Below are positions 24,977-34,560 of a stretch of DNA of 47,285 bases, piece by piece. The notes under the pieces were generated by a model that worked only from the letters and a program-made list of their open reading frames with translations, did no database searches and was not told where the DNA came from. This DNA comes from Nocardia ignorata NBRC 108230. Its GTDB lineage: Bacteria > Actinomycetota > Actinomycetes > Mycobacteriales > Mycobacteriaceae. The stretch spans positions 1-47,285 of the forward strand of contig NZ_BDBI01000065.1 of NCBI RefSeq assembly GCF_001612905.1, read 5' to 3'. Within the stretch, counting starts at the first letter, position 1. Each line of letters starts with the position of its first letter. The translations under genes were made by a program, and so were the position numbers.

Positions 24977-25014
24977 GGTGTGCCCGGTGGTCGATGGCGA
25001 CTACCGGGCACACC
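24977..25014 (-). terminator. Terminator hairpin of the 2-methylisoborneol operon
   Basis: GGTGTGCCCGGT (24977-24988) pairs perfectly with ACCGGGCACACC (25003-25014). The inner GTCG/CGAC also pairs, giving a ~17-bp stem closed by an ATGG loop. It lies 20 bp after the stop of the methyltransferase gene and has no strong U-tract, as usual in high-GC actinobacteria. Confidence 0.8.
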
Positions 25015-25034
25015 GAGAGCGGGTCGGTCGGAGG

Positions 25035-25910
25035 TCAGCAGGCGACCTTGTCCGCCACGATCAGCAGATACTGGAAGCTCCCCTCCCGGTATGCCGTGAG
25101 GAACGGCTGTTCCACCCCGGTCGCGAGCTCGGAATGCGTCCGCAGGTCCCAGTACGGAATCGTGTCCGGTGTCAGATCGATGACCGTGGTCGGCACCAGA
25201 CCGTTCTCCGACAGCGCACGGAAGTACTCGCTGCGCGGGTGGATCATGCAGCCGTAGTGGGCATCGATCCAGCTCACCGATGCGGACCGGCCGCCGATGA
25301 CATCGTTGGAGCAGCCGGTGATGCACACATAGCGCCCGCCCGGTTCCAGCACGCGGGAGAACTCCGCGAACAGCGGGAACAGATCGACGTACATGGTGGT
25401 CTCATTGGTCCACACGGCCCGGACCGAATCGTCGTCGAAACCGGTGTCGAGCATATTGCGGAAGTGGAAGCGCACCCGATCGGAGACACCGCGTTCGACG
25501 GCCTGGTCGTTGGCGAAACCGACCTGGTACTCGGAGATGCTCACCCCGTCGACCGAACAGCCGAAGCGCTCGGCGGCCATGAAGCTGGTTCCGCCGCGAC
25601 CCGAACCGCCGTCGAGGAGGCGGTCGGCGGGGGTGATGGCGCCGAGGTTGTCGAGGAGGAGATCGGCCTGGGCGGTCTCTAGGCGGTGCAGTTCGCGCAC
25701 GATGCGCTCCTGCCGGGTGTCCTCCGGGCCCTCGATCACCGACCAGTCGGGTTCACCGATGCCGTAGTGGTGGTGGTAGAGGCCGTCCACCTCGCCGAGC
25801 TTCGTGTTGACCCGGTCGTCGTTGGGATTGTTGTTCCAGTAGGCAGCGACCGAACGCTGGTAGGTGGTGCGCAGGACGGAGCTGTCGGTGTGGGCATTCG
25901 CGATGGTCAT
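25035..25910 (-). CDS. Geranyl diphosphate 2-C-methyltransferase
   Basis: This 291-aa SAM-dependent methyltransferase makes 2-methyl-GPP from GPP, the substrate for 2-methylisoborneol synthase. It has the SAM-binding LLDGGSGRGGTS (98-109), YWNNNPNDDRVNTKLGEVDGLYHHHYG near the N-terminus and GCSNDVIGG later, all as in the S. coelicolor SCO7701 type. The start overlaps the synthase stop by 4 bp (ATGA), confirming the operon. It is the last gene, followed by a strong hairpin. Confidence 0.93.
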   Translation of the reverse strand: MTIANAHTDSSVLRTTYQRSVAAYWNNNPNDDRVNTKLGEVDGLYHHHYGIGEPDWSVIEGPEDTRQERIVRELHRLETAQADLLLDNLGAITPADRLLDGGSGRGGTSFMAAERFGCSVDGVSISEYQVGFANDQAVERGVSDRVRFHFRNMLDTGFDDDSVRAVWTNETTMYVDLFPLFAEFSRVLEPGGRYVCITGCSNDVIGGRSASVSWIDAHYGCMIHPRSEYFRALSENGLVPTTVIDLTPDTIPYWDLRTHSELATGVEQPFLTAYREGSFQYLLIVADKVAC

Positions 25911-27253
25911 CGGTCGTCCTCTCGTGGTGCGGTGTCGTGGTACCGGCGGCTGTCGGCGTGCCAGGCGCGGTTGCCGCCCATCCAGGCCCACAGGCCCGTC
26001 AGGAATCGGCGCAATTGCGGTGAACCCGCGGCGGCCAAGGGTGCGGCCTCGCGTTCGAAGCGGTGCATGAGTTCGTCGTGGATCTCGGCGGTGCGCAGCA
26101 CGGCATCGGCCCGGCTGCACCCCTCCTCGGCGGCGAGGACGGTCGGCAGGTTGAACTCCCGCCCGCCCGAAAGGTCTTCGCGCGCCATCGAATACAGATC
26201 GTTGACCATCTGTGCGGCCAGGGCCGCGGTCGTGACGACCCGCCGGACGGCCGGGTCGGTGTACTCGGGTGCGCCGAGTTCGTAGCGGCCGACCGCGTCG
26301 ATCGGCGCCATGCACGGCAGAAAACTGTGCGGTTGCCGGTTGGTCAGGTACTCCCACACCGGCGGCATCCGCCCCGCCGCCCGCCAGCCGGCCTCGGCGC
26401 CGAGCGCGATGAACCAGCCCGCGATCTCGGTCCGGAGTCTGGCCAGCTGGGCGTCGCTCGCGTACCCCGCCAGGTGCGCGAACGAGGTGCGGAACGCGCG
26501 GAGGATCGGGTCGGCCTGCATGGCCTGTTCGAGCCGTGGCGCGTAGCGCATGGGCAGGTGCGCCGGGTCCATGGCGGCGGCGGCGAGTTCGAGCCGTGGC
26601 CCGAGTTCGGCGGCGGCGCTGGACGGGGTGCCGTCGGGTGCGGTGTCGCCAGGGGCGTCCTCCTCGCAGTAGTAGTCGTCGACCGACCATTCGGCGACGG
26701 CGCAGCGGGCCGCGGCGAGCAGCAGATCGGGGTCGTCGCAGTCGGGGTGGGCCAGCATGATGAGCCTGCCGAAATCGGCCTTGCCGAGTTCGTCGAGGCG
26801 GCCCTCGTACAGGCCGATCTCGGCGGCCCACGCGAGCAGTCCGACATTGACGGCTTCGGCCAGGGCGGGGTCGTCACGTTCCGGCGGCGGGCAGTAGAGC
26901 GCCGGGATGTCTTGTCTTCCAACGCTTTCGGGCTGCTCGGTGGTGCGGTTCGCGTGCAGGGACACCTGCAGGCCCGACGTGCCGAGCCCGGTCGGACCGC
27001 GCAGCCGGTGCGCGGCGGGCGGGCTCACCAGATCGGACATGCCGCTCCGCGCCGCCGAGGTGGGTGCCGCGAGCCGGGGCACACGGCCGATGAGCTCCGC
27101 GCCGCGATTCGAGTGGAGCGCGAAGGGTCGGGCGACCGGTGACGCACCCGCGAACACGTCGGCCGGGGCTGACGCGCCGTGTAACAGGGCGACGACAGTC
27201 GCGGCGAGGTCGCCGACCGCCGCGGGAGCGGCGGCTCTGCTGAGCAGGGACAT
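25907..27253 (-). CDS. 2-Methylisoborneol synthase (terpene cyclase, probable encapsulin cargo)
   Basis: The 448-aa class I terpene cyclase converts 2-methyl-GPP to 2-methylisoborneol, an earthy odorant. Metal-binding motifs are intact: DDYYCEE (192-198) and the NSE triad NDLYSMARE (351-359), with RRY at 436-438. The first ~118 residues are Ala/Pro/Ser-rich and predicted disordered. In family 2 encapsulin systems such N-terminal tails carry the cargo-loading signal, and the gene directly upstream is the shell gene (11 bp spacing). ATG 27253 has weak Shine-Dalgarno support, but the position fits the operon. Confidence 0.93.
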   Translation of the reverse strand: MSLLSRAAAPAAVGDLAATVVALLHGASAPADVFAGASPVARPFALHSNRGAELIGRVPRLAAPTSAARSGMSDLVSPPAAHRLRGPTGLGTSGLQVSLHANRTTEQPESVGRQDIPALYCPPPERDDPALAEAVNVGLLAWAAEIGLYEGRLDELGKADFGRLIMLAHPDCDDPDLLLAAARCAVAEWSVDDYYCEEDAPGDTAPDGTPSSAAAELGPRLELAAAAMDPAHLPMRYAPRLEQAMQADPILRAFRTSFAHLAGYASDAQLARLRTEIAGWFIALGAEAGWRAAGRMPPVWEYLTNRQPHSFLPCMAPIDAVGRYELGAPEYTDPAVRRVVTTAALAAQMVNDLYSMAREDLSGGREFNLPTVLAAEEGCSRADAVLRTAEIHDELMHRFEREAAPLAAAGSPQLRRFLTGLWAWMGGNRAWHADSRRYHDTAPREDDR

Positions 27254-27264
27254 GGCTTGACCGT

Positions 27265-28671
<1,407 letters not shown>

Positions 28672-28710
28672 AGCATCCTCACCTCGAGTGGATTCGGGTA
28701 CGGCCGATCG

Positions 28711-28734
28711 ACCTGTCGTCGTGCGACGACAGGT
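28711..28734. promoter_or_regulatory. Perfect palindrome ACCTGTCGTCG-TG-CGACGACAGGT before the encapsulin gene
   Basis: Eleven-base arms flank a 2-base centre. The palindrome lies 40-63 bp upstream of the encapsulin ATG, where an operator or a 5'-UTR hairpin could act. A 2-nt loop is too tight for an RNA hairpin without opening the next pairs, so a DNA-binding dimer is the better guess. Confidence 0.7.
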
Positions 28735-29128
28735 TGGGACGTTGGTGAAGCGAATGCGAATGGTCCTGCGCGGGCGAACCCGGCGTGTGAAACGTGTTGC
28801 ACGAAAAGTGGTGTGCGGCAGAGCGTTCCGGACGACAACGATGTTAGGTGCTGGAAGCCGTGCTCGCGCACGATCGCGAAAAATCGGGTCCTGACCGGGA
28901 GATCCCTTGTGCGATAGGCGATTGCGGACACGGCGGTGTCCGTGAACGGCCGACCCGACACCTGGACTTCCGGCTCCGCAACACGCTCGTTTCGGGCTGC
29001 GGCCGCGCCGGTGACGAAGGGGCCCCCGATCGGCGTGGTGTGACATGAAACGCCGCAACATGCGGCCTGTCACAGCCGACACATAATGGAGGTCCGGTGT
29101 GGTTAGCTCATATGAGCACATCGGGGTG

Positions 29129-29144
29129 TGTGAGGTGCATCACA
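29129..29144. promoter_or_regulatory. Crp/GlxR-type binding site TGTGA-N6-TCACA
   Basis: TGTGAGGTGCATCACA matches the Crp/GlxR consensus half-sites perfectly, including the 6-bp spacing. It ends 23 bp before the start codon of the fusion gene at 29168. A site so close to the start, downstream of the candidate -10 at 29082, would favour repression of that promoter. Confidence 0.7.
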
Positions 29145-29167
29145 GTCAGTAGGGTCAGGTGGGAACG

Positions 29168-32125
29168 GTGAATATCAGTCCAAAAGGTGTGGTCGGGTCG
29201 GTGCAGCGATTGCTGGCTACCGCGCAGAACGGGCTGGAGGTGATCCGCTTCGGCGGACTGGCGCACGACGTCGAGTCCTCGCCGTTCGAGGTCGTCGAAC
29301 GCAGGCGCATGTACCGCCTGCGGCACTACTTCCCCGACGACACGACACCCGGTCGTCCGGTGGCGCTGCTGGTTCCGCCGCTCATGGTGAACGCCGACAT
29401 CTGGGACGTGAACGCGGCGGGCGGTGCCGTCGGGATTCTGAACGCGGGCGGAATCGACTGCTGGGTCATCGATTTCGGTTCCCCCGCCACCGAGGAGGGC
29501 GGCTGGGAACGCGACCTGGCCGATCACGTGCTTGCCGTGAACTCCGCCATCGACACCGTGTGCGAGGCCACCGGTGCGCAGGTGCACCTGATGGGCTACT
29601 CCCAGGGCGGCATGTTCGCCTACCAGACCACCGCCTACCGCTACGGCAAGGGCGTCGCCTCCATCGTCACCTTCGGCAGCCCCGTCGACATCGTGGCCGG
29701 CATGCCGTTCGGGCTGCCCTACGGCCTGGTGTCCGAGGTGGCCGACTTCCTGGCCGACCACGTGATGCACCGGCTGCCGATCACCGAATCGATGGTGCGC
29801 TTCGGCTTCCAGATGCTCGACCCGGTGAAGACCGCGAAGTCGCGCATCGATTTCCTGTTGCAGTTGCACGACCGGGAGGCGCTGCTGCCCAAGGAGCGTC
29901 AGCGCCGCTTCCTCAACAGCGAAGGCTGGGTCGGATACGCGGGCCCCGCCGTCGCCGATCTGCTCAAGCAGTTCGTCGCGCACAACCGAATGATGCTCGG
30001 CGGCTTTGTGATTCGCGATCATCCTGTCTCGCTCGCCGAACTGAAGTGCCCCATCCTCGCCTTCGTCGGCGAGGTCGACGACATCGGCCAGCCTGCCGCC
30101 GTGCGCGGCATCGTGCGTGCCGCGCCGCACGCCGAGGTGTACGAAGCCAGCCTCGTCGCGGGGCATTTCGGTCTGGTCGCCGGTTCGACGGCCACCAACC
30201 ACACCTGGCCGATGGTGCGCGACTGGATCGCCTGGATGGACGGTCACGGCCCGCTGCCCGAGACCATCGTCCCGATGCAGGAACACGTGCCGGGCAACGC
30301 ACCGCGCACGGCGGCCACCCGCATGGTGCACACCGCCGCCAGCCTCGCCGAGGCGGGCGCCGGGGTCGGCAAGGCGCTGGAAGGGGTCGCGGGCAGCACG
30401 ATTCGCGGCTCCATCGAGATGGCGGGCGAGGCAGCGCGCGCACTGCCGCGTCTGACCCGCCTGGGCATGATCCAGCCGCACACCCGCATCTCCCTCGGCA
30501 AACTGCTCAGCGAACACGCCAGGCGCGCGCCCCAGAAGGACCTGGTCCTGTTCGACGACCGCGTGCACACCAATGCCGCCGTCGAGCAGCGGGTCGACAA
30601 TGTGGTGCGCGGCCTGATCTCGGTCGGTATCCGGCCCGCCATGCGGGTGGGCATCGTGATGGAGACCCGTCCGAGCGCGCTGGCCTCGGTGGCCGCGCTC
30701 TCGCGCCTCGGAGCCGTCGCCGTGCTGCTCGCCCCCGGCGCCGAACTCGATCGAGCCATCGAACTCACCGGCGTGAAGACCCTCGTCACCGACCCGGAGA
30801 ACCTGCGTGCCGCCGCCGGGACGAACGCCCGGGTGCTCGTGCTCGGCGGCGGAGATCAGCGCCGGCTCGCGGTGCCGACGAGCGACCGGGTGATCGACCT
30901 CGAACAGATCGACCCCGACACGGTTCGCGTGCCCGCGTGGTATCGGCCCAACCCCGGCCTCGCCCGCGAACTGGCCTTCGTGCTGGTGCTCGGCACCGGC
31001 GACCGGCTCGAGGCGAAGTACATCACCAACCACCGCTGGGCCCTGTCCGCCTTCGGCACCGCGAGCGCCGCGGACCTCGACCGCCGCGACACCGTGTACT
31101 GCCTTGCGCCACTGCATCATTCGTCCGGTCTGCTGGTGAGTCTCGGTGGCGCCATCGCGGGCGGCAGCCGGATCGCGCTGGCCAGGCCGGTGGACATGGA
31201 CCCGGGCCGGTTCGCCGAGGAGGTGCACCGCTACGGCGTCACCGTCGTCACCTACACCTGGACCATGCTGCGCGATCTGCTCGACGCGCAGGTCTTCCCG
31301 GCCGGGTACAACCATCCGATCCGGTTGTTCATCGGCTCCGGTATGCCCAAGGGGCTGTGGCGCAGGACCATCGAGCAATTCCCGCCGGCGCGGGTGCTCG
31401 AGTTCTACGCCTCCATCGACGGTGACGTGGTGCTCGCCAATGTCACCGGCGCCAAGATCGGTGCCAAGGGCAGGCCGGTTCCCGGCACCGCGACGGTGGA
31501 ACTGGTGGCCTACGACCCGGTCAGCGAGCAGATCCTCGTCGGCGACGACGGCTTCGCCCGGCGCTGCGCCGACAACGAGCCCGGCCTGCTGCTCGGCAAG
31601 GCCGTCGACGGCGGCGACATCTCCGACGGCGGACTGCGCGGGGTGTTCCGCGCGGGCGACGCCTGGTGGCCGACGGAGAATCTGTTCCGCCGCGACGGCG
31701 ACGGCGACTACTGGCTCGTCGACCGCCGCGACACGGTGATCCGCACCGCTCGTGGTCCGGTGTTCACCCAGCCGATCGTCGACGTGCTCAACGACATCAC
31801 CCCGGTCGACCTCGAGGTGGCCTTCGCCCTGCCGACCCCGTCGGGAACCCTTGCCGCGGCCGCGCTGAGCGTGCGCGACGGGTTCCGGATCGAACCGGGC
31901 GATGTCACCGAGGCGATGCGTGCGCTCGATCGCAGTCAGCGGCCCGACCTGGTCTACGTGGTCGAGGAGATCCCGCGCAGCGCGAGCTTCCGGCCCTCGG
32001 CGTCGGCGGTCCAGGCGGCCGGATACCCGAAGGCCGGGCCGGGCACCTGGATCTACAACCGGGAGACCGACACCTACGAGGTGCTCACCGACGCTGGCGC
32101 GGCGGCACTGTTCGGCGGCGACTGA
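29168..32125 (+). CDS. Bifunctional lipase/acyl-CoA synthetase-like protein (Rv1683-type)
   Basis: The 985-aa protein has an N-terminal alpha/beta hydrolase domain related to PHA synthases (about 1-360), with LLVPPLMVNADIWD and the nucleophile elbow MGYSQGG (Ser145). A linker and a C-terminal adenylate-forming domain (about 435-975) follow. The usual TSGTTGxPKG loop is replaced by LGTGDRLEAK, so acyl activation may be altered or lost. In M. tuberculosis Rv1683 is reported as a lipase/synthetase linked to triacylglycerol metabolism. I chose GTG 29168, with AGGTGGG 4 nt upstream, over GTG 29159. A Crp-type site lies just upstream. Confidence 0.85.
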   Translation: MNISPKGVVGSVQRLLATAQNGLEVIRFGGLAHDVESSPFEVVERRRMYRLRHYFPDDTTPGRPVALLVPPLMVNADIWDVNAAGGAVGILNAGGIDCWVIDFGSPATEEGGWERDLADHVLAVNSAIDTVCEATGAQVHLMGYSQGGMFAYQTTAYRYGKGVASIVTFGSPVDIVAGMPFGLPYGLVSEVADFLADHVMHRLPITESMVRFGFQMLDPVKTAKSRIDFLLQLHDREALLPKERQRRFLNSEGWVGYAGPAVADLLKQFVAHNRMMLGGFVIRDHPVSLAELKCPILAFVGEVDDIGQPAAVRGIVRAAPHAEVYEASLVAGHFGLVAGSTATNHTWPMVRDWIAWMDGHGPLPETIVPMQEHVPGNAPRTAATRMVHTAASLAEAGAGVGKALEGVAGSTIRGSIEMAGEAARALPRLTRLGMIQPHTRISLGKLLSEHARRAPQKDLVLFDDRVHTNAAVEQRVDNVVRGLISVGIRPAMRVGIVMETRPSALASVAALSRLGAVAVLLAPGAELDRAIELTGVKTLVTDPENLRAAAGTNARVLVLGGGDQRRLAVPTSDRVIDLEQIDPDTVRVPAWYRPNPGLARELAFVLVLGTGDRLEAKYITNHRWALSAFGTASAADLDRRDTVYCLAPLHHSSGLLVSLGGAIAGGSRIALARPVDMDPGRFAEEVHRYGVTVVTYTWTMLRDLLDAQVFPAGYNHPIRLFIGSGMPKGLWRRTIEQFPPARVLEFYASIDGDVVLANVTGAKIGAKGRPVPGTATVELVAYDPVSEQILVGDDGFARRCADNEPGLLLGKAVDGGDISDGGLRGVFRAGDAWWPTENLFRRDGDGDYWLVDRRDTVIRTARGPVFTQPIVDVLNDITPVDLEVAFALPTPSGTLAAAALSVRDGFRIEPGDVTEAMRALDRSQRPDLVYVVEEIPRSASFRPSASAVQAAGYPKAGPGTWIYNRETDTYEVLTDAGAAALFGGD

Positions 32126-32134
32126 CACATCGAC

Positions 32135-32170
32135 GACGAAGGCCGCCCGGCGAACCGGGCGGCCTTCGTC
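32135..32170. terminator. Bidirectional terminator, 16-bp perfect stem
   Basis: GACGAAGGCCGCCCGG (32135-32150) pairs with 32155-32170 around a CGAA tetraloop. It lies between the convergent fusion gene (stop 32125) and the WecE-like gene (stop 32182), 9 and 11 bp from their stops, so it can serve both. Confidence 0.92.
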
Positions 32171-32181
32171 ATCTCCGAAAC

Positions 32182-33318
32182 CTAGACGCGGTACTCCGAC
32201 ACGGCATCGATGACGCGACCGAGCTGCGCCTCGCTGAGCATCGGCCACAACGGCAACCGCACGATGGTGGCCGAGAACTCCGCCGACCGCGTGCACGGCA
32301 CCGGTGTGCGCCCGTACTTGAGCCCCGCCGGGCTCGAATCGAGCGGAATGTAGTGGAACGGGGCGACGATCCCGCGCTCGGCGAGGTGCGCGATGATCCC
32401 GTCGCGGCTGTCCTCGGTGGGCATCCGCAGGTAGAACAGGTGCGCGGTGTGGCCACGGTCGGCGGGCACCGTCATCGGGCGCACGTCGTTGGCGGCGGCC
32501 CAGTCGGGCAGCGCGGCCGCGTAGGTGTCCCACACCCGGTGGCGGGCGGCCTGGATGGTGTCGAACTCGGCCAGTTGCGCGTCCAGGACCGCGGCGTTGA
32601 GTTCGCTGGGCAGGTAGCTGGAACCGATGTCCTGCCACGAGTACTTGTCGACCTGCCCGCGCAGGAAACGGGCCCGGTCGGTGCCCTTCTCACGCATGAT
32701 CTCGGCGCGACCCATCAGGATCTCGTCCGACAGCAGCAGCGCGCCACCCTCACCGCAATGGACGTTCTTGGTGTCGTGGAAACTCTGGGTGCCCACCGTG
32801 CCGATGGTGCCGAGTTGCCTGCCGCGCCAGGTTCCGCCGAGGCCGTGCGCGTTGTCCTCGATGATCGCCACACCGTGCTGCGCGGCCAGCGCCAGCAGCG
32901 GTTCCATGTCGGCGGCGACACCGCCGTAGTGCATCACCACGATCGCCTTGGTTCGGTCGGTGATCGCCTCGGCGGCCGCGGCGGGGTCGATATTGCCGGT
33001 CGCGTCGTCGATGTCGACGAACACACAGGTCGACCCGCGCAGCGCCATCGCGGTGGCGGCCGAGGTGAACGCGAAACTCGGCACGATCACTTCGTCGTCG
33101 GGGCCGAGTTCGAGCAGCAGCGCACCGAGTTCCAGCGCGTGCGTGCAGGAGGTGGTGAGCAGCGCGTGTTCGGCGCCGGTGATGGCCTTGATCTTGGCCG
33201 TCGCCGACTTGGTGAACTGGCCGTCGCCGTGGCTGTGATCGGAATCGAGGACGGCCGACAGGTTGGCACGCTCGGCGGCGGCACGGAACGGCCTGCTGAA
33301 GATGATCCGGTCGTTCAC
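32182..33318 (-). CDS. wecE: dTDP-4-amino-4,6-dideoxygalactose transaminase-like (WecE/RffA type)
   Basis: The 378-aa DegT/DnrJ/EryC1 aminotransferase resembles WecE throughout (E. coli form 376 aa). It begins NDRIIFSRPF, has VPSFAFTSAATAMALRG, IIEDNAHGLG and the PLP lysine Lys184 in SFHDTKNVHCGEGG. It should make a dTDP-4-amino-4,6-dideoxyhexose from the 4-keto sugar. The GTG start overlaps the stop of the GT2 gene by 4 bp (GTGA), so the sugar donor and its transferase are made together. Confidence 0.88.
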   Translation of the reverse strand: MNDRIIFSRPFRAAAERANLSAVLDSDHSHGDGQFTKSATAKIKAITGAEHALLTTSCTHALELGALLLELGPDDEVIVPSFAFTSAATAMALRGSTCVFVDIDDATGNIDPAAAAEAITDRTKAIVVMHYGGVAADMEPLLALAAQHGVAIIEDNAHGLGGTWRGRQLGTIGTVGTQSFHDTKNVHCGEGGALLLSDEILMGRAEIMREKGTDRARFLRGQVDKYSWQDIGSSYLPSELNAAVLDAQLAEFDTIQAARHRVWDTYAAALPDWAAANDVRPMTVPADRGHTAHLFYLRMPTEDSRDGIIAHLAERGIVAPFHYIPLDSSPAGLKYGRTPVPCTRSAEFSATIVRLPLWPMLSEAQLGRVIDAVSEYRV

Positions 33319-34436
33319 TCGCGGAGGTCCTTGTCCGTCACGGCTGCCGGCACCGCGACGTCGACTCGATGGTTGGAGACCGGCGCGTGCATCGTATCCG
33401 GGCGCGGTGTCGGGGTCTGCACGGTCAGGTACAGCGGCTTACCGACCAGGATGTGCAGGGCCACACCGAGATACTCCGCGATCAGGCCGAGCGAGAAGAG
33501 GGTGGCGCCCGAGCACAGCAGCAGCACGACGATGATCGATGCCCAGCCCTCGGGGTCGTGATTGTCCTGGGTGAGCGCCTGCACCACGATGAACGCGGCC
33601 ATCGCGACACCGGCGAGTGCCAGGCTCACACCGAGCATGCTCACCAGCCGCAGGCCGCGAGTTCCGCTGCACAACACCATCTTCCAGAACAGCGAGAACA
33701 GGCGACGGTAGTTGTAGCCGGACTCGTCGCGGCCCTCGGCGCGCAACACCACCGGCACCGAGACCGTATTGCCGACCACCCAGGTGAGCGCCACATCCAG
33801 GTACACGCCGTTGGCCGCGACCTCGGCGAGCTGACGACCGATATCGCCCCGGATCAGGCGAAAGCTCTCGAACCGGGTGGAATCGGGAAAGGCGAACACC
33901 GTGGCCAGCACTATCTTCGCGCCGCGCGAGGTGAGGTTGCGCAGGAAGCCGTGCGGGCGGGTGTTGGACGGCTTGGAGTAGACGAGATCCGCGCGCGAGG
34001 CCAGTGCCGCGTCGAGGAAGTCGGCGATGAAGGCCGGGTCGTGCTGGCCGTCCTCGTCCATCGTGACGATCCAGTCGCCGCGCGCGGCCGCCATGCCCGC
34101 GATGGTCGCCGCGTCTTGACCGAAGTTGCGGCTCAACCACACCGCGCGCACCTGCGGGTAGGAGCCTTCCAGTTCCTGCAGCACCACATCGGAGCGATCG
34201 GGCCCGTTGTCGTGGACGAGGATGATCTCCTCCACCGCGAACCGCGCACCCGACGGGGTCGTGCTCGGCCCGGTGAGCCCGTCCAGTTCGGCGACCAGCG
34301 CGGCGATCGTGTCCTCACCCCGGTAGACGGGGACGACCACCGACACCGAATGCACCGGATGCGAACCGTTGCGCTCGGCGGCGCCCGCGCGTGGCACAGC
34401 GCCGGACCGGGACGAATGTGCGGTGGGAAGCGGCAT
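33315..34436 (-). CDS. Family 2 glycosyltransferase, polyprenyl-phosphate sugar type
   Basis: The 373-aa protein has a GT-A domain with SVVVPVYRGEDTI, LSRNFGQDAATIAGM and the metal-binding MDEDGQHDP (DED at 127-129). Two transmembrane helices follow near the C-terminus (LVSMLGVSLALAGVAMAAFIV and IIVVLLLCSGATLFSLGLIAEYLG), the ArnC/DPMS-like layout. It should transfer a sugar, probably the aminosugar made by the coupled WecE-like enzyme, to polyprenyl phosphate on the cytoplasmic face. I chose ATG 34436; an upstream in-frame start adds 34 non-conserved residues. Confidence 0.87.
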   Translation of the reverse strand: MPLPTAHSSRSGAVPRAGAAERNGSHPVHSVSVVVPVYRGEDTIAALVAELDGLTGPSTTPSGARFAVEEIILVHDNGPDRSDVVLQELEGSYPQVRAVWLSRNFGQDAATIAGMAAARGDWIVTMDEDGQHDPAFIADFLDAALASRADLVYSKPSNTRPHGFLRNLTSRGAKIVLATVFAFPDSTRFESFRLIRGDIGRQLAEVAANGVYLDVALTWVVGNTVSVPVVLRAEGRDESGYNYRRLFSLFWKMVLCSGTRGLRLVSMLGVSLALAGVAMAAFIVVQALTQDNHDPEGWASIIVVLLLCSGATLFSLGLIAEYLGVALHILVGKPLYLTVQTPTPRPDTMHAPVSNHRVDVAVPAAVTDKDLRE

Positions 34437-34560
34437 GGGTCGACTTTCGGTGTCTTGGCAGGCGAGGGGTGTGGGCACTCTAACACCGCACGGTGACGGG
34501 TCGGCGGTGCCGGATCGGGCTGTGCGAGGCGCTGTCACGCGGGGATGCCTGTAGGGTCTG

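Larger units (their letters stand above)
28672..29167. other. 496-bp divergent regulatory region rich in dyad symmetry
   Basis: No convincing gene is present. The region separates the leftward encapsulin/2-MIB operon from the rightward acyl-CoA synthetase fusion. It contains perfect inverted repeats at 28711-28734, 28925-28942 (CGGACAC-GGCG-GTGTCCG), 29052-29066 (GCCGCA-ACA-TGCGGC) and 29106-29117 (GCTCATATGAGC), and a Crp site at 29129-29144. CATAAT at 29082-29087 could be a rightward -10. Its base composition is less GC-rich than the flanking genes. Confidence 0.7.

Noticed and set aside
29108..32638. 1176-codon open frame on the minus strand
   Set aside because: It is antisense to the acyl-CoA synthetase fusion and part of the WecE-like gene, with Arg/His/Gly-rich, domain-less translation typical of GC-rich shadow frames.
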